Notes under the pieces: model-generated | Told to the model about the DNA's origin: nothing | What the model saw: only the letters and a program-made list of their open reading frames with translations | The model's database searches: none | Assembly: GCA_015143295.1 (NCBI GenBank) | Contig: CM026573.1 | Coordinates: 2,825,950 to 2,889,949, forward strand | DNA length: 64,000 bases | Source: Tetracentron sinense | Taxonomy: Eukaryota; Streptophyta; Magnoliopsida; Trochodendrales; Trochodendraceae | Direction: 5' to 3' | Shown here: in pieces, positions 33,805 through 50,834 of the stretch | Position numbering within the stretch: the stretch's first letter is position 1 | Layout of the letters: the number at the start of each line of letters is the position of its first letter | Program-made: the position numbers and the translations under genes

Positions 33805-36800
33805 ATGACGGTTTTCGGCCACTCAAGCGGCGGATTTCTCGCCGGGAAACAGGTATTCCCGGTCGATTACGAAGCAGAGGTCTCTCAACGTCTCGTTGAA
33901 GCTTCGCATACCGGCGATCTCAAGTCGGCATTTGAATGCATCGCGGATCCGTTTGTCGACGTTAACTTCATCGGCACAGTGTGCTTGAAGTTGAGGAAGA
34001 CGGAGGTTTTGTTGCATGATGAATCGGCCGACGAAGTTCGTATCCTGTACGAGGAGTTCAAGACCGATGTGACGCCGTTGTTTCTCGCTGTTCATGCAGG
34101 AAATCTGACGCTTGTCCGGAAACTACTGGTAATAAAACTAAACTATGATTTCAGGTTTTTTTTCTCAGATCGTTAGAGTAGAAGTCGAGATTGAAGCTGG
34201 TTTTACTGGTTCTCTGAAGGTTTTGTTTGAACTTAGGGATTTCATGGAGATTGAAGCGTTTCATATGTCTATTTAGTGATTTTTTTCTCTGTATCTCCGT
34301 GTTCTCGATCTGGACTGACATCTGTTTTCTTCTCCGTATTATCTGTTGAGATTAAGGTTTTCGGAGCTTTTTTCTGCCCTTATTTTTGTTCTTGGCATTT
34401 TTAATCTCTCTAACGACCCAAAAAAAAAAAGAAGACATCTCTCAAAATGTTGTGTTGAAATTGAGATAAGGAGTTTTATTGATTTTTGAAGTGCTCTAAG
34501 ATAGCGGATCTTTTCTCTGTTTGATTACTGACATTTGCTCAAATAAGGATTTTTTTTTTTTTGAGTTTTAGAGTTTTTACCATTTAGATTTTTGTTATTT
34601 ATCTGCATTTGATCAGCGATTCAAAGCAAATAAAACTTTTGAAGTTTGAGAAAACTAAGGTTTTAAGTTCCGTCATTCCGTGGCCATTTTATTCCGAATT
34701 AAAGTTTTTTCCTTGTTTTCGGAAATTCGATTATCTTTCTTACCTTTTCTTCTTTACACGTTTAAGCTATGATTAATCGTCTCATGTACTCATGTTTCCC
34801 CTTTTTCTTTTTATAAAAAATCCATATGATCTTTGATTTATTTTGTTTCGTTTGGATTATGAGAGTCCTAACTGATTATACAATAAGTGATTTTATCGGG
34901 AATAAGAGTTGTCATGACTCATGAGTAATCCTTTGGTTACTCTTGATAAGTTATTATCTAATAATTTAATTATATTAGAAAATATTTTGGAAAGGATCTT
35001 GCTAGCCACACTCTCTCCTATTACACTCTCCTTTTCCGGGCAAGAAGACAGATTTTGTGGTGGGTTCCACAAGCACATGACACAAAAACCTTGTCTTGTT
35101 GTCCCAAAGAGGGGAGAGTGCATAAGAAGGAAAGTGTGACTAGCACTCTCCTTTTGGAAAATATCTCTCAAGTTTAAAGGATTTAATAAGTTTCATTGGG
35201 TTGCAAAATTGGGTGTTTGATATGTTCTTACATAATTCTAAAATTGCATAAGCAGGTTTGCTTTCTCATTATCACTCTCGAACAAGATTATGAAGTTACT
35301 TGTTATTTACATAATCAATTATGTCATAATTACTTATGACTGGACAAATCAAACGTCATTATTCTTATACTATCATAATTGGTATCTATTATTTGAACCA
35401 AATGACTCCTTTCTTTAGTCTTTTAGCATTAGATTTGTAAACCATTTGTGATACTTATATTCTGTTCTGGTGTTTTAACTCTAAAGTTGCATTTATTGTT
35501 ATTTATATTTTTGTATTTGCTTTCATTTAGGGATTATTATTTATAATTGAAGCATAAATACTTGAATTACAAAGTGACATGTAGCATTTGTTTTGGGTAG
35601 TCGAATACAGTTAGGCTGCAATCCCAGTTAGCATTGGTTAGTGGATTAGAGAGCCGAGCACCCGACTTAGAAGAGGACTAAACATTGTGGGCCTATCAAC
35701 TGCCATGCCCTCACTTGAGGGAATGAAAATGGGGGTATACACACTGGCACTAGCACCGTCCAGATGGCTCGTAATTTCGTACTTAAGTTGCATTTAATAG
35801 TTCCCGCTTTATTACTTGTGTGAGTGTGGCTCTTATTAGAACTCTCTTTTGTATGAACTTTTGTCGCCCATCTCTTTATCTGGTCATCTATATAATCGTA
35901 ACAGTTTATCTGAGTGATGGACGTTATTGTGAGTTGTTCCATATAATTCTTTGACCATCACAGTTTTTATGTATAGCTATCATTATTTAATGATTTGACA
36001 CATTTGACCATCGATTCAATGGCCCTGACTGTGATCAGGACAAGTCATTATGGGGTTGGTAGGTTATAATTCATACAACTCTAGCTGTTTTTTTTTTCCC
36101 CTTTTTGGGGTGGGGGTGGGGGTGGGGTGGGTACAAACTCTAAACTGTCTAAGCTGTTCAGTTCTTTACTAGACTTGTATTAGATTCTATTTAGTTTTTT
36201 ATTTTTAAATGTATACTATTAGATTCTGTTGTACAATCAAAAATACTAACTTTGGTAGATTATTTTTTGAGATTTTATTTTATTTTCTTGGTACAAATCA
36301 TCATTTATATAAGGTTAGTAAGTAAATTGGGGCTAGTAAGTAAATTGGTCGACATATCAACACCCGCACCTTAGGGACTCGAAATCAATCAAGTCTAAAC
36401 TCTCAACCAACCGGGGATGTTTTGGTTCACCATCCTATTGATTTTTTTTTTCCAATTGATTTACCGGTGTAAAACTGTTAATAATCTTTTAAGTCGCGAA
36501 AATCTCTCATAAAGTTTTAGAGAAAAATATCAATATCTCTTGACCTTTTGTTCAAGCACTTACTCATGAAATGAAACTTGACATCAATGATCTTTGTAGC
36601 CTAAGACTACAAAGAGCCAACAAGTTGTTAACACATAAAAAAAAAACGTCATTTTTCTTGGGCAGAGTGCATATCTGACAACTTTTTTTATGTGTCAGCA
36701 GCTTGTTGGTTCTTTGTAGCCTTGGACTACAAAGACCGTTGCTGCCAAATTTCACTATTACTCATGGATAGTAATATTTGCATTTAGTACCTGATACGTA

Positions 36801-39800
36801 CCCTAAGAGATTATGGAGATAGGTACGCAACCATCCGTTAAGACTCTAAATAGACTATTTTACTTAGGAGTGTTAACAACAGACACAGACTTCCAAACTC
36901 ACTCTGGTAGCAAAATTTTTTGTTGCTACCCCTTCAACATATTAAGAAGAACAGGTTTTTCAAAAGAGGAAGTTGTGATTTCGACATCTTAAAAATAATA
37001 AGGAAAAGTAGCAACACATGTTGCTACCACAGTGAGAGTTTGGAAGCCTGTTTCTGGGTTAGCATTTCTCTTTCTCATTTTTTTTTAAATGTTTGGTGTA
37101 TGCCTAGAAGTTGCATGCATTTTTATGATCCTTCATTGGCAGTTGCCCGTTAGAAGATGTTTATGCTTTATACCATAGTCCAAAAGGTGTCTTGATTGAA
37201 AACAGGATATAAAACACACGGACTTATACGTCTCCCCTTCTCTTATTAATGACTATCCATGTACTTAATGAAAGCTCCATGCCTCATTTTTTGTCACATC
37301 ACTAGTCACTACTGTTCCCCATTTTTGTCTCTGTATGACCATGGCTTTCTGTTCTCAGCAGAATTCAAGATAATTTTCTGATACCTAGCTTTGTATTCTT
37401 TTTCTTCTTCTCCTTCATTAGAATTTTGGTCAGGGGGAAGGATAAGAGTACTAGAAAAGAGATTATGTCTAGTTTTAATGTCCTTTCCATGTACTGAGGT
37501 TTGGCATTTTTCAATGCCAGAGCATGGGAGCTGATGTGAACCAGAAACTCTTCAAGGGCTTCGCGACAACAGCAGCTGTGAGGGAAGGCCACTTTGAGAT
37601 CTTGGAGATCCTGCTCAAGGCTGGGGCATCTCAACCAGCATGTGAGGAGGCTCTGCTGGAGGCGAGCTGCCATGGACGGTCCAGGCTTGTCGAGTTACTA
37701 ATGGGGTCAGACATGATCCGCCCCCATGTTGCTGTACATGCTCTTGTCACAGCGTGCTGCAGAGGTTTCGTGGGCATTGTGGACACACTTATGAAGGTAA
37801 AACATCTGATACAGATGGTGCTCTCAGTCAGTTTGAGGGTCCCACCTTTAGATAGCTATGTAGGCTGAAAATCTGTGTAATTGGATAACCATCACCATTG
37901 GTTTTCTCCAATTCCTTTGGATGATCTGAAATCAAATGGTTGTGGTCATTCAACCAAATAACTGATGGATCTGAATCATTTTTCCTTATTTTATTATCTC
38001 CTAAAATGCCATTAATGCCCTTGGTTGGTGACAGTGTGGAGTGGACCCGAATGCAACTGATCGGGTGCTGCTGCGGTCATCCAAGCCTTCTCTGCACACC
38101 AATGTCGACTGTACTGCACTCATAGCTGCCATTGTTTGCAGGCAGGTCTCTGTCATCCGTCTGCTATTACAGGTAGCCATTTATTTGATTTTTTGGCTTA
38201 TCTTTTTTTCTTTCTTTCTTTCTATAAACAGAAAGTAAACAAAAATTAAACTAGGGAAGAGGTTGAATCCTTAGATGGGTGGGTGGGTGGGTCTCCTCTC
38301 TGATCATTTGTAGCCCCGGATGTCACATCCCTTTTGATATGATGCAACTCTGTGGGTACTTATAGTGATTATGCATAGTGTTGGTTATACAAGTGTCTTG
38401 TTTGTAGTAGAGTAACGACATGCAACCTCATTTGGTAGTTTATTTATTTATTTATTTATTTATTCTTGACTCTCGAAAAGGCTGGCGTCGAAATGGACAC
38501 CACAGTGAGACTGGGAGCGTGGTCATGGGACGCAGCTTCGGGCGAAGAGTTCCGGGTGGGTGCCGGACTGGCCGAGCCCTACGATGTCACCTGGTGTGCA
38601 GTGGAGTATTTCGAAGCCAGTGGTGCTATCTTGAGGATGTTCCTCCAACACTTCTCCCCCAACACCCCTCACTATGGGAGGACCCTCATTCACCATGCCA
38701 TCCTCTGTGGGAATCTAGGAGCAGTTGACATGCTTTTGAAGTGTGGAGCTAATGTAGAATTACCAGTAAGAATGTCTCAGAAATTCTCCTTCTGCCCAAT
38801 TCACATGGCTGCACGACTTGGGTTAGCCAGAATTCTTCAGCGCCTGATGGATGCTGGTTGTAACCTCGACTCCCAAATGGAATCCGGTGAGACTGCTCTC
38901 ATGATCTGCACGAGATATAAGCAGCAGGAGTGCTTCCGAGTCTTGGCCTCGGCTGGTGCTGATTTTGGCTTGGTCAATTCTTCTGGTCAATCTGCAAGTT
39001 CAATTGCTGGGTCTAACAGATGGACCCTCAGTTTTCAACAAACTGTGCTAGATGTGACTCGAGCTGGGAAGGTTGTTCGATCAAGCGACATATCCATCTT
39101 CTCCCCACTAATGTTTGTTGCTCGAACAGGTAATATTGAAGCCTTGGCAAAACTAATCGAGCAACCAGAAATTGATCTTGATGATCAGGATATAAATGGG
39201 TTCTCAGCAGTCATGGTTGCCGCCATGGAAGGCCATGTGGAGGCCTTCCGGTTGCTTGTTTTTGCTGGGGCTGATGTAAAGTTGTGTAACAAATCTGGTG
39301 AGACAGCAATCACCCTATCTGAACTAAACCAAAATCTCAACCTATTTGAGAAGGTAATGCTTGAATTTGCACTCGAAAAGGGTAATCATGGTGCTGGAGG
39401 GTTTTATGCTCTACATTGTGCAGCCCGTCGCGGTGACTTAGATGCAGTTTGTTTGTTGACGGGTAGGGGCTATGACGTCAATGTCCCTAACGGGGATGGG
39501 TACACCCCACTCATGTTAGCAGCAAGAGAAGGCAATGGATGCATGTGTGAGCTCCTAATCTCGTGTGGGGCCCGATGTAGCATTGAGAATGGAAGACATG
39601 AGACTGCACTCTCACTTGCAAGGAAGAATGGTGTTGCTGGAAATGACGCAGAACGTGTGATATTGAACGAGCTTGCTCGTAGGCTTGTGTTAAGTGGGGC
39701 TCATGTTCAGAAGCACACTAAGGGAGGTAAGGGAACTCCCCATGGGAAATTAATAACAATGGTGGGGACTGCTGGGGTTTTGCAGTGGGGGAAGTCAAGT

Positions 39801-40034
39801 AGGAGGAATGTGATATGTAGGGAGGCTGAACTGGGACCAAGCTCAACATTTTGGAGGAACCGCCAGAGGAAAGGTGATGCTAATGAACCAGGATTGTTCC
39901 GGGTGGTGACTACAAAGAACAAGGAGTTTCATTTTGCCTGCCAGGGTGGGACTGAAATGGCCGAGTTGTGGGTGAGAGGGATTAAGCTTGTGACAAAAGA
40001 TGCTATTTTTGGTAAGAAACATAGTGAGATGTGA
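33805..40034 (+). CDS. Plant ankyrin-repeat protein, 763 aa
   Basis: The role is unknown; ankyrin repeats mediate protein binding. Four exons join in frame: 33805-34128, 37521-37796, 38035-38172 and 38481-40034. The N-terminus (VFPVDYEAEVSQRLVEAS) precedes roughly a dozen ankyrin units, for example GNLTLVRKLL, GFATTAAVREGHFEILEILL, GRTLIHHAILCGNLGAVDML, GFSAVMVAAMEGHVEAFRLL and GYTPLMLAAREGNGCMCELL. After about residue 625 the repeats end. The rest (KGTPHGKLITMVGTAGVLQW to FHFACQGGTEMAELWVRGIK) has a beta-rich, PH-like look with a Trp in the final helix. I recognise the same architecture as a conserved, largely uncharacterised land-plant family. Intron 1 is 3.4 kb and full of MITEs. The exon 4 acceptor is CGAAAAG behind a (TTTA)n tract. 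Confidence 0.92.
34977..35168. mobile_element. MITE in ankyrin gene intron 1
   Basis: The arms, read inward, share GCTAGYCACACTYTCC and a later CACTCTCC. Weaker pairing extends outward through AATATTTT. Length about 190 bp. The target duplication was not resolved. Confidence 0.6.
36338..36425 (-). mobile_element. Possible SINE remnant in ankyrin gene intron 1
   Basis: On the minus strand, CCGGTTGGTTGAGAG (A-box-like) is followed about 15 nt later by GATTTCGAGTCCC (B-box-like). The short spacing and missing tail make this a weak call. Confidence 0.35.
36569..36757. mobile_element. Mutator-type foldback MITE with 9-bp target duplication
   Basis: The nonamer TTACTCATG flanks the element on both sides (36560-36568 and 36758-36766). 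The ~75-bp arms share TCTTTGTAG, CAACAAG and ACACATAAAAAAA. Each arm also carries its own small hairpin, CTTTGTAG...CTACAAAG, so the element is a palindrome with a palindrome in each arm. Length 189 bp, in intron 1 of the ankyrin gene. Confidence 0.85.
36870..37064. mobile_element. MITE in ankyrin gene intron 1 (family A)
   Basis: The ~45-bp arms contain CTTCCAAACTCACTCTGGTA on the left and, read inward from the right, CTTCCAAACTCTCACTGTGG. The interior resembles that of 40593-40743 beyond the 3' end of the same gene. Confidence 0.65.
38279..38299. repeat. (TGGG)n-type microsatellite in ankyrin gene intron 3
   Basis: Repeats of GGGTGGGTGGG give a G-rich plus strand in a short intron. A (TTTA)6 tract follows at about 38440-38464, just before exon 4. 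Confidence 0.8.
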
Positions 40035-40221
40035 AGTGTGGAAGAGTGTTTGTAAGTAGGTATATGTGAGGAAGTTTAGAGTACTTCATCTCGAAGTATT
40101 TAGCAGTATTTCTTTTACATTTGCATTGTAAAGTTTTTTGATCTCCAGCAGCTGTAAAATGTTCTTTCTTGAAGACAATTAGGAAGTATAATTTTTCAAG
40201 TATATATATATAGCTACCTTA

Positions 40222-40526
40222 GGTGGCGTTTGATAAATCTTAAAATAAGAGCTTATTGAGTTTGGTAATTCTAAATTAAATTGGTGGAGCTTATTTGAAA
40301 ATTGAGCTTATTTAGTCTAGATGGTTAAGTTAAAGTTTAATTGAATTGAAGTGGTGGTTCTATTTCTAAACAAAGAAGGTCTCATTTCTTCTTGTTACTT
40401 TAGAGGTAAAACATTAGAGGTAAAACATCTATTTTAAAAAGATTTAGACATCCAATTTAATTTTGACTTAATAATCTAAGTCCAAAGAAGCTTAAACTTT
40501 TATTTTAACTTTTATCAAATGCCACC
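40222..40526. mobile_element. PIF/Harbinger-like MITE with TTA target duplication
   Basis: The ends GGTGGCGTTTGATAAA and, read inward from the right, GGTGGCATTTGATAAA are inverted repeats flanked by TTA on both sides (40219-40221 and 40527-40529). Three-base TWA duplications are typical of PIF/Harbinger (Tourist-like) elements. Length 305 bp, about 190 bp beyond the ankyrin stop codon. Confidence 0.75.
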
Positions 40527-40592
40527 TTAGAATAAAAAATCCTGATACATATCAAATTGGAGAAAATCAATACTCTATTATTCTGAAGACTC

Positions 40593-40743
40593 ACTTAAGC
40601 TGCAACACTTGGTGCTGCTACCCTTTCGTCAAGTTAAGAAAACAAATTTTCATGGAGGAAGTTATAGATTGTACTAATTCCCAAGGTAATTTGAGAAGTT
40701 GCGACACTCAGTGCTACCACAGTGCAGTGGGAGTGGGCTAGCA
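40593..40743. mobile_element. Second, degraded copy of MITE family A
   Basis: The interior (GCTACCCTTTCGTCAAGTTA onward, ending AGTGCTACCACAGTG) parallels 36905-37040. The end repeats are weaker than in the intronic copy. Confidence 0.5.
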
Positions 40744-40796
40744 TCTCTCATGAGGTACAGAAGTCTCCTTTACGTTTTGAACATGAGACCATTGAT

Positions 40797-41090
40797 TTTT
40801 TTTTTTTTCATAGTAGCTAACTCTACACACAGTAACCCACACACGCTATACATAACTCACACACCCACACAAGTCCCATGGCACAAGCCACAACATCCAC
40901 TCAAAAAGAGAGGGAGGTGGGGCTTTAAGGACCCGAAGCACAAGAGTAACCCACCTATGTGGGACGTTTCTTTTTTTGATAGTAATAACCAGCTCACACA
41001 TACAGTAACCCACACACACCCACTATACATAACTCACACACGCACACACGTCTCATGGCACAAGCCACACATTGAGTTGAAAAATAAATG
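40797..41090 (-). repeat. Duplicated CA-rich unit with T-runs (retroposon tails?)
   Basis: Two ~120-bp units each begin on the plus strand with a T-run and a TAGTAGCTAAC- or TAGTAATAACC-type word, then CAGTAACCCACACAC, ATACATAACTCACACAC and CATGGCACAAGCCACA. On the minus strand each would end in poly-A, so they may be truncated retroposon 3' ends in tandem. Confidence 0.5.
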
Positions 41091-42130
41091 AAAAACCAAT
41101 AAGTCACCAAAAGTTTTCAAGGATTAACTGTATTTGATGGGGGATCCAACTGGATACATCCTTCCTAAAATGGGGAAAAAAATATATACATATCAAGGGA
41201 AAGGAACATGTTTTCTTTGCCCGAAATGCAACCATATGTGTCAAAAAAATTCCTCTTAGGCTAACCTTTGTGTTGAGGGAAAGTAGGTGCATGGAATTTT
41301 GTTTTAGGAAAAAATTATTTTTTGTGCTTGGTATGTTGGTAAAGGAGTTTTTTTTAAAAATGAAAATAATTATCGAACACCTCTTTATGCTGGAGAACAC
41401 TAATGCCAATTTTTGCATTTGATACCTTTTCCATTGGAAAATAATCAAGTCCTCAAGCTAAGAGTGAAGGGAGGTGAGACCCTTTTTTCTGCCATATGCC
41501 CCCTATCACTCTTTTTAACCATGGTTAAGATTCATTGACCCTACTTTCTCATCAAAAGAACACACCCTTTAGGTTCATCGATCTACTCTTCATTTTTAGA
41601 AAATAAAATAAAAAAAGAAAAAAATGAATAACAAAAGTTAAAAAAAATTAACTAGAGTTCATCAGCAAATAAAAGAGGTATGTGAATTTTGAGAGCGTGG
41701 AGGAATAGATCGCTCCTCATCGGTCTCTTTTTCTTTGTCAAAAACTTAGGATTAATCAAATGGCCTAGTTGAGGTTAAACAACTCTGGTCTCTGATATAC
41801 TGTTGCTTAGATCCTAATGAACCTAGTTGAGGTTAAACACATCCCTAATCAGCCAATGGGTTGATCCATCAAATGGCCTAGTTAGCTCTCATACTTTAAC
41901 TAAATGAATATCTCCTTACCAAAAAAAAAATAAAATCCAAGACTCGAACCCGAGTTTTACCTCAATTTCAACCCCGAGAGGGAAAACCTTAAATGGTGCG
42001 GTTAAGGGCATAACGGTCTTTTTGCAGAGAAAGAGAGAAGAGAAGGCTCAGGCTTAGAAAGAAAGAAGCGTCCCTGCTCTTCTATCCCTCCAAAGTCGAA
42101 CCTCTGCGAGTGCGAGCGAAAGCAAAGAAA
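41091..42130. other. Spacer and adenylate kinase 5' flank
   Basis: Mostly AT-rich with no gene. CCTAGTTGAGGTTAAAC occurs at 41763 and 41824. A B-box-like CTCGGGTTCGAGTCTTG lies on the minus strand at about 41941-41957 without a convincing A box. The probable leader of the adenylate kinase mRNA, purine-rich, starts around 42026. Confidence 0.4.
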
Positions 42131-47766
<5,636 letters not shown>

Positions 47767-48265
47767 GAGTGAGCCCCTCCTTTCTTTTTGTCTCTCTTCT
47801 AACTTATAAAATGGACAAATTTTTGAAACCCTTCTGGGATTTTTGCTGCTATATGTAAATCTGATACATTATCGGATGGGCTGATCAATCAGTAATATCT
47901 CTTTTCATCCTTAAACTGCAAGAGCTGGCTGGTTCTGTGAGCGTTGTTACTGAAATTATTCCCAAATAAAAAGTTTACAATTGGAAATGTGAATAATTTG
48001 TAGTGGATTTGAAAATGATAGGTCTTTAGCTCCTACTTCCTTGGGCTTTATGGGTGATTTTATTCTTTCCAGATATTGATACTCATGATATTGCAGATCT
48101 CATGGATGAATGCTGAATATGGATCATCTGTGCAACCAATTCCTAACCCATTCTTTAAGTTCTAAGATAATGGTTCCGACTTTCTAATGATATAATTACC
48201 TTAGCTCTCTCACCTCTGTGGGTTGTCATCATAACTTTGTCCGTCTTTCTTTTCTAATATAAAGA
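47767..48265. other. Adenylate kinase 3' flank
   Basis: This is the probable 3' UTR followed by ordinary spacer. No element ends or coding frame can be supported. Confidence 0.45.
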
Positions 48266-48269
48266 GGAT

Positions 48270-48750
48270 GGGAATGTTCAAAATGTTGATTGAAAATGTT
48301 GATTGAAGTTTTATTTAATTTCAAAACTATCCTCACTTATATGGATACAATATGGATTCAAAATGTTAAATGAATTTAGGCTAATTTCAAATTTGCTCTT
48401 TCCTCGTATAGGTTCAAAACGTTTACTTAATTCTAAAATTTCCCTTTATACATGAGTTCAATAAATTGATTGAATTTTACTTAATTCCAAATCCACCCTT
48501 TACTCATATTATAAAAACAATGATATTTAAAAGGTTGATTGAATTTTACCTTAATTCTAAAACTACCTATTTACTAACATATAAAGAGAATGATACTTAA
48601 AAAAGTTGATTGAATTTTAGCTTAATTTCAAAAATATCTTTTATTAATTTTAATTAATATCGGAGACTTTTTCATCAAAAGTTAAAGTGGACTTAAAAAG
48701 TTAGTTGAAATTTAATTTAGTTCTAAAACTATCGTTTATTAATGTAATAT
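48270..48750. repeat. Degenerate ~80-bp tandem array
   Basis: Five to six diverged units carry GTTGATTGAATTTTA, CTTAATTYCAAAACTA and TCATATAAAGAGAATGAT-like words. It is AT-rich, with no coding sense. Confidence 0.6.
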
Positions 48751-48879
48751 ATTAAGCAAAGTTCTCATAACCAAACCAGCCGTCGAATCAGTCAGGTGAC
48801 GGGTTCCGGGTTCGATTGGTCCAGTTGGATCATTTTTTTTTTATTATTAATTTTCTTGGCCAGAACCTATCTAAAAAAA

Positions 48880-49345
48880 ATTTATTTTCAAAATGCCCTT
48901 AAGTTCTCAAGTTACGTTTCTATATTTAAAATGCCTCCTAATTTTTTTCTAGAGTTAAAATGTTCCATATATTTTTAGTTTCCAAAATGCTTGTAACTCG
49001 AAATTTTATTCCCAAAATGTAAATTTTTTAACCTAAAATGCTCTTGAAGTTTGCCTATATTTCATTTTCTTTATTTTGAAAATGCCTCTCAAGTTTATAT
49101 ACCTAAAATGCCCTTAATGTTTTTTGATTATCAAAATGTCCCTATGTTTCTGTATCCAATGTCTCACAAATTTTTTACTCAAAATGTCCCTAAAGTTTAG
49201 ATATCTAAAACATTATTTAATTTTTTCCTAAAATACCCCTCACTAGTGTCTCTCTCACAAATGTTTTACTCAAAATGCCCCTCAAGTTTATATATCCAAA
49301 ATATTATTTAATTTTTTCCTAAAATACCCCTCATTAGGGTCCCTT
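48880..49345. repeat. AAAATGCCCYT-rich tandem array
   Basis: A word like CAAAATGCCCCTCAAGTTTA recurs ten or so times. Within it, 49160-49345 is a clearer ~93-bp duplication with CTCACAAATKTTTTACTCAAA and TTTTTTCCTAAAATACCCCT in both copies. Confidence 0.6.
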
Positions 49346-49768
49346 TTCTCCTATTCTCTCCCCTTTCCATCTCTCTCACGTGCATTGCACGTGTGGCCCA
49401 CTAGTCATGTATAAAGCAAGAATCTGAAAAGTCCCCGTGGGATCCAAGTTGGAATCAAAACCAATCTGTCCGTCTTTGATGTTTGAGACCTGGCCTAACA
49501 TTGGATCTCAATGAAGTCTTTACGTAAGGATGAGGATTCCATACTCGTTAATAGGGCATCAATTAGACCCTCATGTAAGGATACCTAGCCCAGCCCGCAA
49601 AAGTCAATTTTTTTTTTTCTCATTTATAAAGCTCACAAGCTCAAGTGGGCCCAATAGACTATTGCCGCCGACACGAGGGACGGGCTTGGGCGCTCCTCTA
49701 AAGCCTGGCCTGGGGCCTCCTTATATATATATATACATAATCTCATATTTAATTTAAATTTTAACTTA

Positions 49769-50095
49769 AAATGACCTATATAACATTTCTTTACAAAATA
49801 TTTAATTTGGGGGGGGGGGGGGGGGGGGGTATGGGAGTAATTTTATTATCATACTCTTCAACTTAAAGACTACCCACCGTCAAGAGACTTCTAATTCAAA
49901 TTATCTAATTTACCTCCCTTTCATTTTCTCTATTATTCTATCGACCTATATAATTTTCTTTAACAAAATATTTATTGGGGTATAGTGGTATTTTTGTTAC
50001 CACATTCTCCTACTTAAAAATCACTTACCATCAAAAGACTTCTAATTCAAATTATCTAATCCACCTCCCTTTCATTCTCTCGGTTATTCTATCGT
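49769..50095. repeat. ~170-bp tandem duplication, one copy with a 21-base G tract
   Basis: Both copies share GACCTATATAA, ACAAAATATTTA, CATCAAAAGACTTCTAATTC or its CGTCAAGAGA variant, and TACCTCCCTTTCATT or CACCTCCCTTTCATT. Copy 1 (from about 49773) carries 21 G at 49809-49829 exactly where copy 2 (from about 49943) has only GGGG. Confidence 0.8.
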
Positions 50096-50368
50096 CTTTA
50101 TCTTCTCTCGTCACTTGGTGGTGGTTTATAATTTTTTTATATATAAATCTTGTGACCAAAAAGTTTATATTTATCTTATGTTCAAGCCTTGACCTTGAGG
50201 GTAGAGCTTGAGCCTGCCTAGGCCCAATAAAGGCTTGGGTTGAACCCTTAGGAGTGAGAGCTGGACTTGGATAGACCCCTGCCCGCCCCAGGCCAGCCCA
50301 GTAACAACCCTACTCGTTATGATATTAAACAGTTGATATCGAAGATTTAGAGGCTATTCTAAAATGAG

Positions 50369-50411
50369 CAATAGTTTGCTCCACGTGAGGGTCGAACTAT
50401 TGCTCTCACTC
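50369..50411. repeat. Short hairpin
   Basis: GAGCAATAGTT pairs with AACTATTGCTC around a ~20-bp centre containing CCACGTGAGG. A further TCTCAC/GTGAG-like match extends it weakly. Function unknown. Confidence 0.5.
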
Positions 50412-50674
50412 TCACAAAGCCAACTCAACTCAATTTCCATTAACTCTAATTGATTTATTTTTAAACTCTTGTGACCATAAATTATTTTATTTTATCTTAT
50501 TTTTTCAAAAATCAAGGGTAGATGGGTAAATCCTTGGGGTGAGTGAATCTTAATCACAATTAAATGAAGTTAAAAAAAAGACATGTGACATTAAAAGGGA
50601 GCCGAAAACGTACCTCCTATTGGTATTTTCCTTCTAAAATAAGGTGATAGGAATGCAACACGTTTCCCAAAATG

Positions 50675-50831
50675 AACTTGTGATATGTTGGGTGAAGTTT
50701 CTAAGGGTTTGAGAGTGTGTTGTGGTTTAGGGTGTGTGAGTGGGTGTATGTTTTCGTTGCCTTAACTGCAGCTATCGCCTTGCGGTGTAGTTACCTTAAA
50801 CCGAAAAAAAAAAAAAAAAAAACTTGTGATA
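50675..50831 (+). mobile_element. 5'-truncated LINE-like retroposon with poly-A and 11-bp target duplication
   Basis: AACTTGTGATA occurs at 50675-50685 and again at 50821-50831. The inserted ~135 bp is GT-rich and ends TAGTTACCTTAAACCG followed by 17 A (50804-50820), the form expected of a truncated LINE copy. The right repeat runs directly into the minisatellite at 50835, whose units also contain CTTGTGATA, so part of the match could reflect that array. Confidence 0.65.
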
Positions 50832-50834
50832 CGA

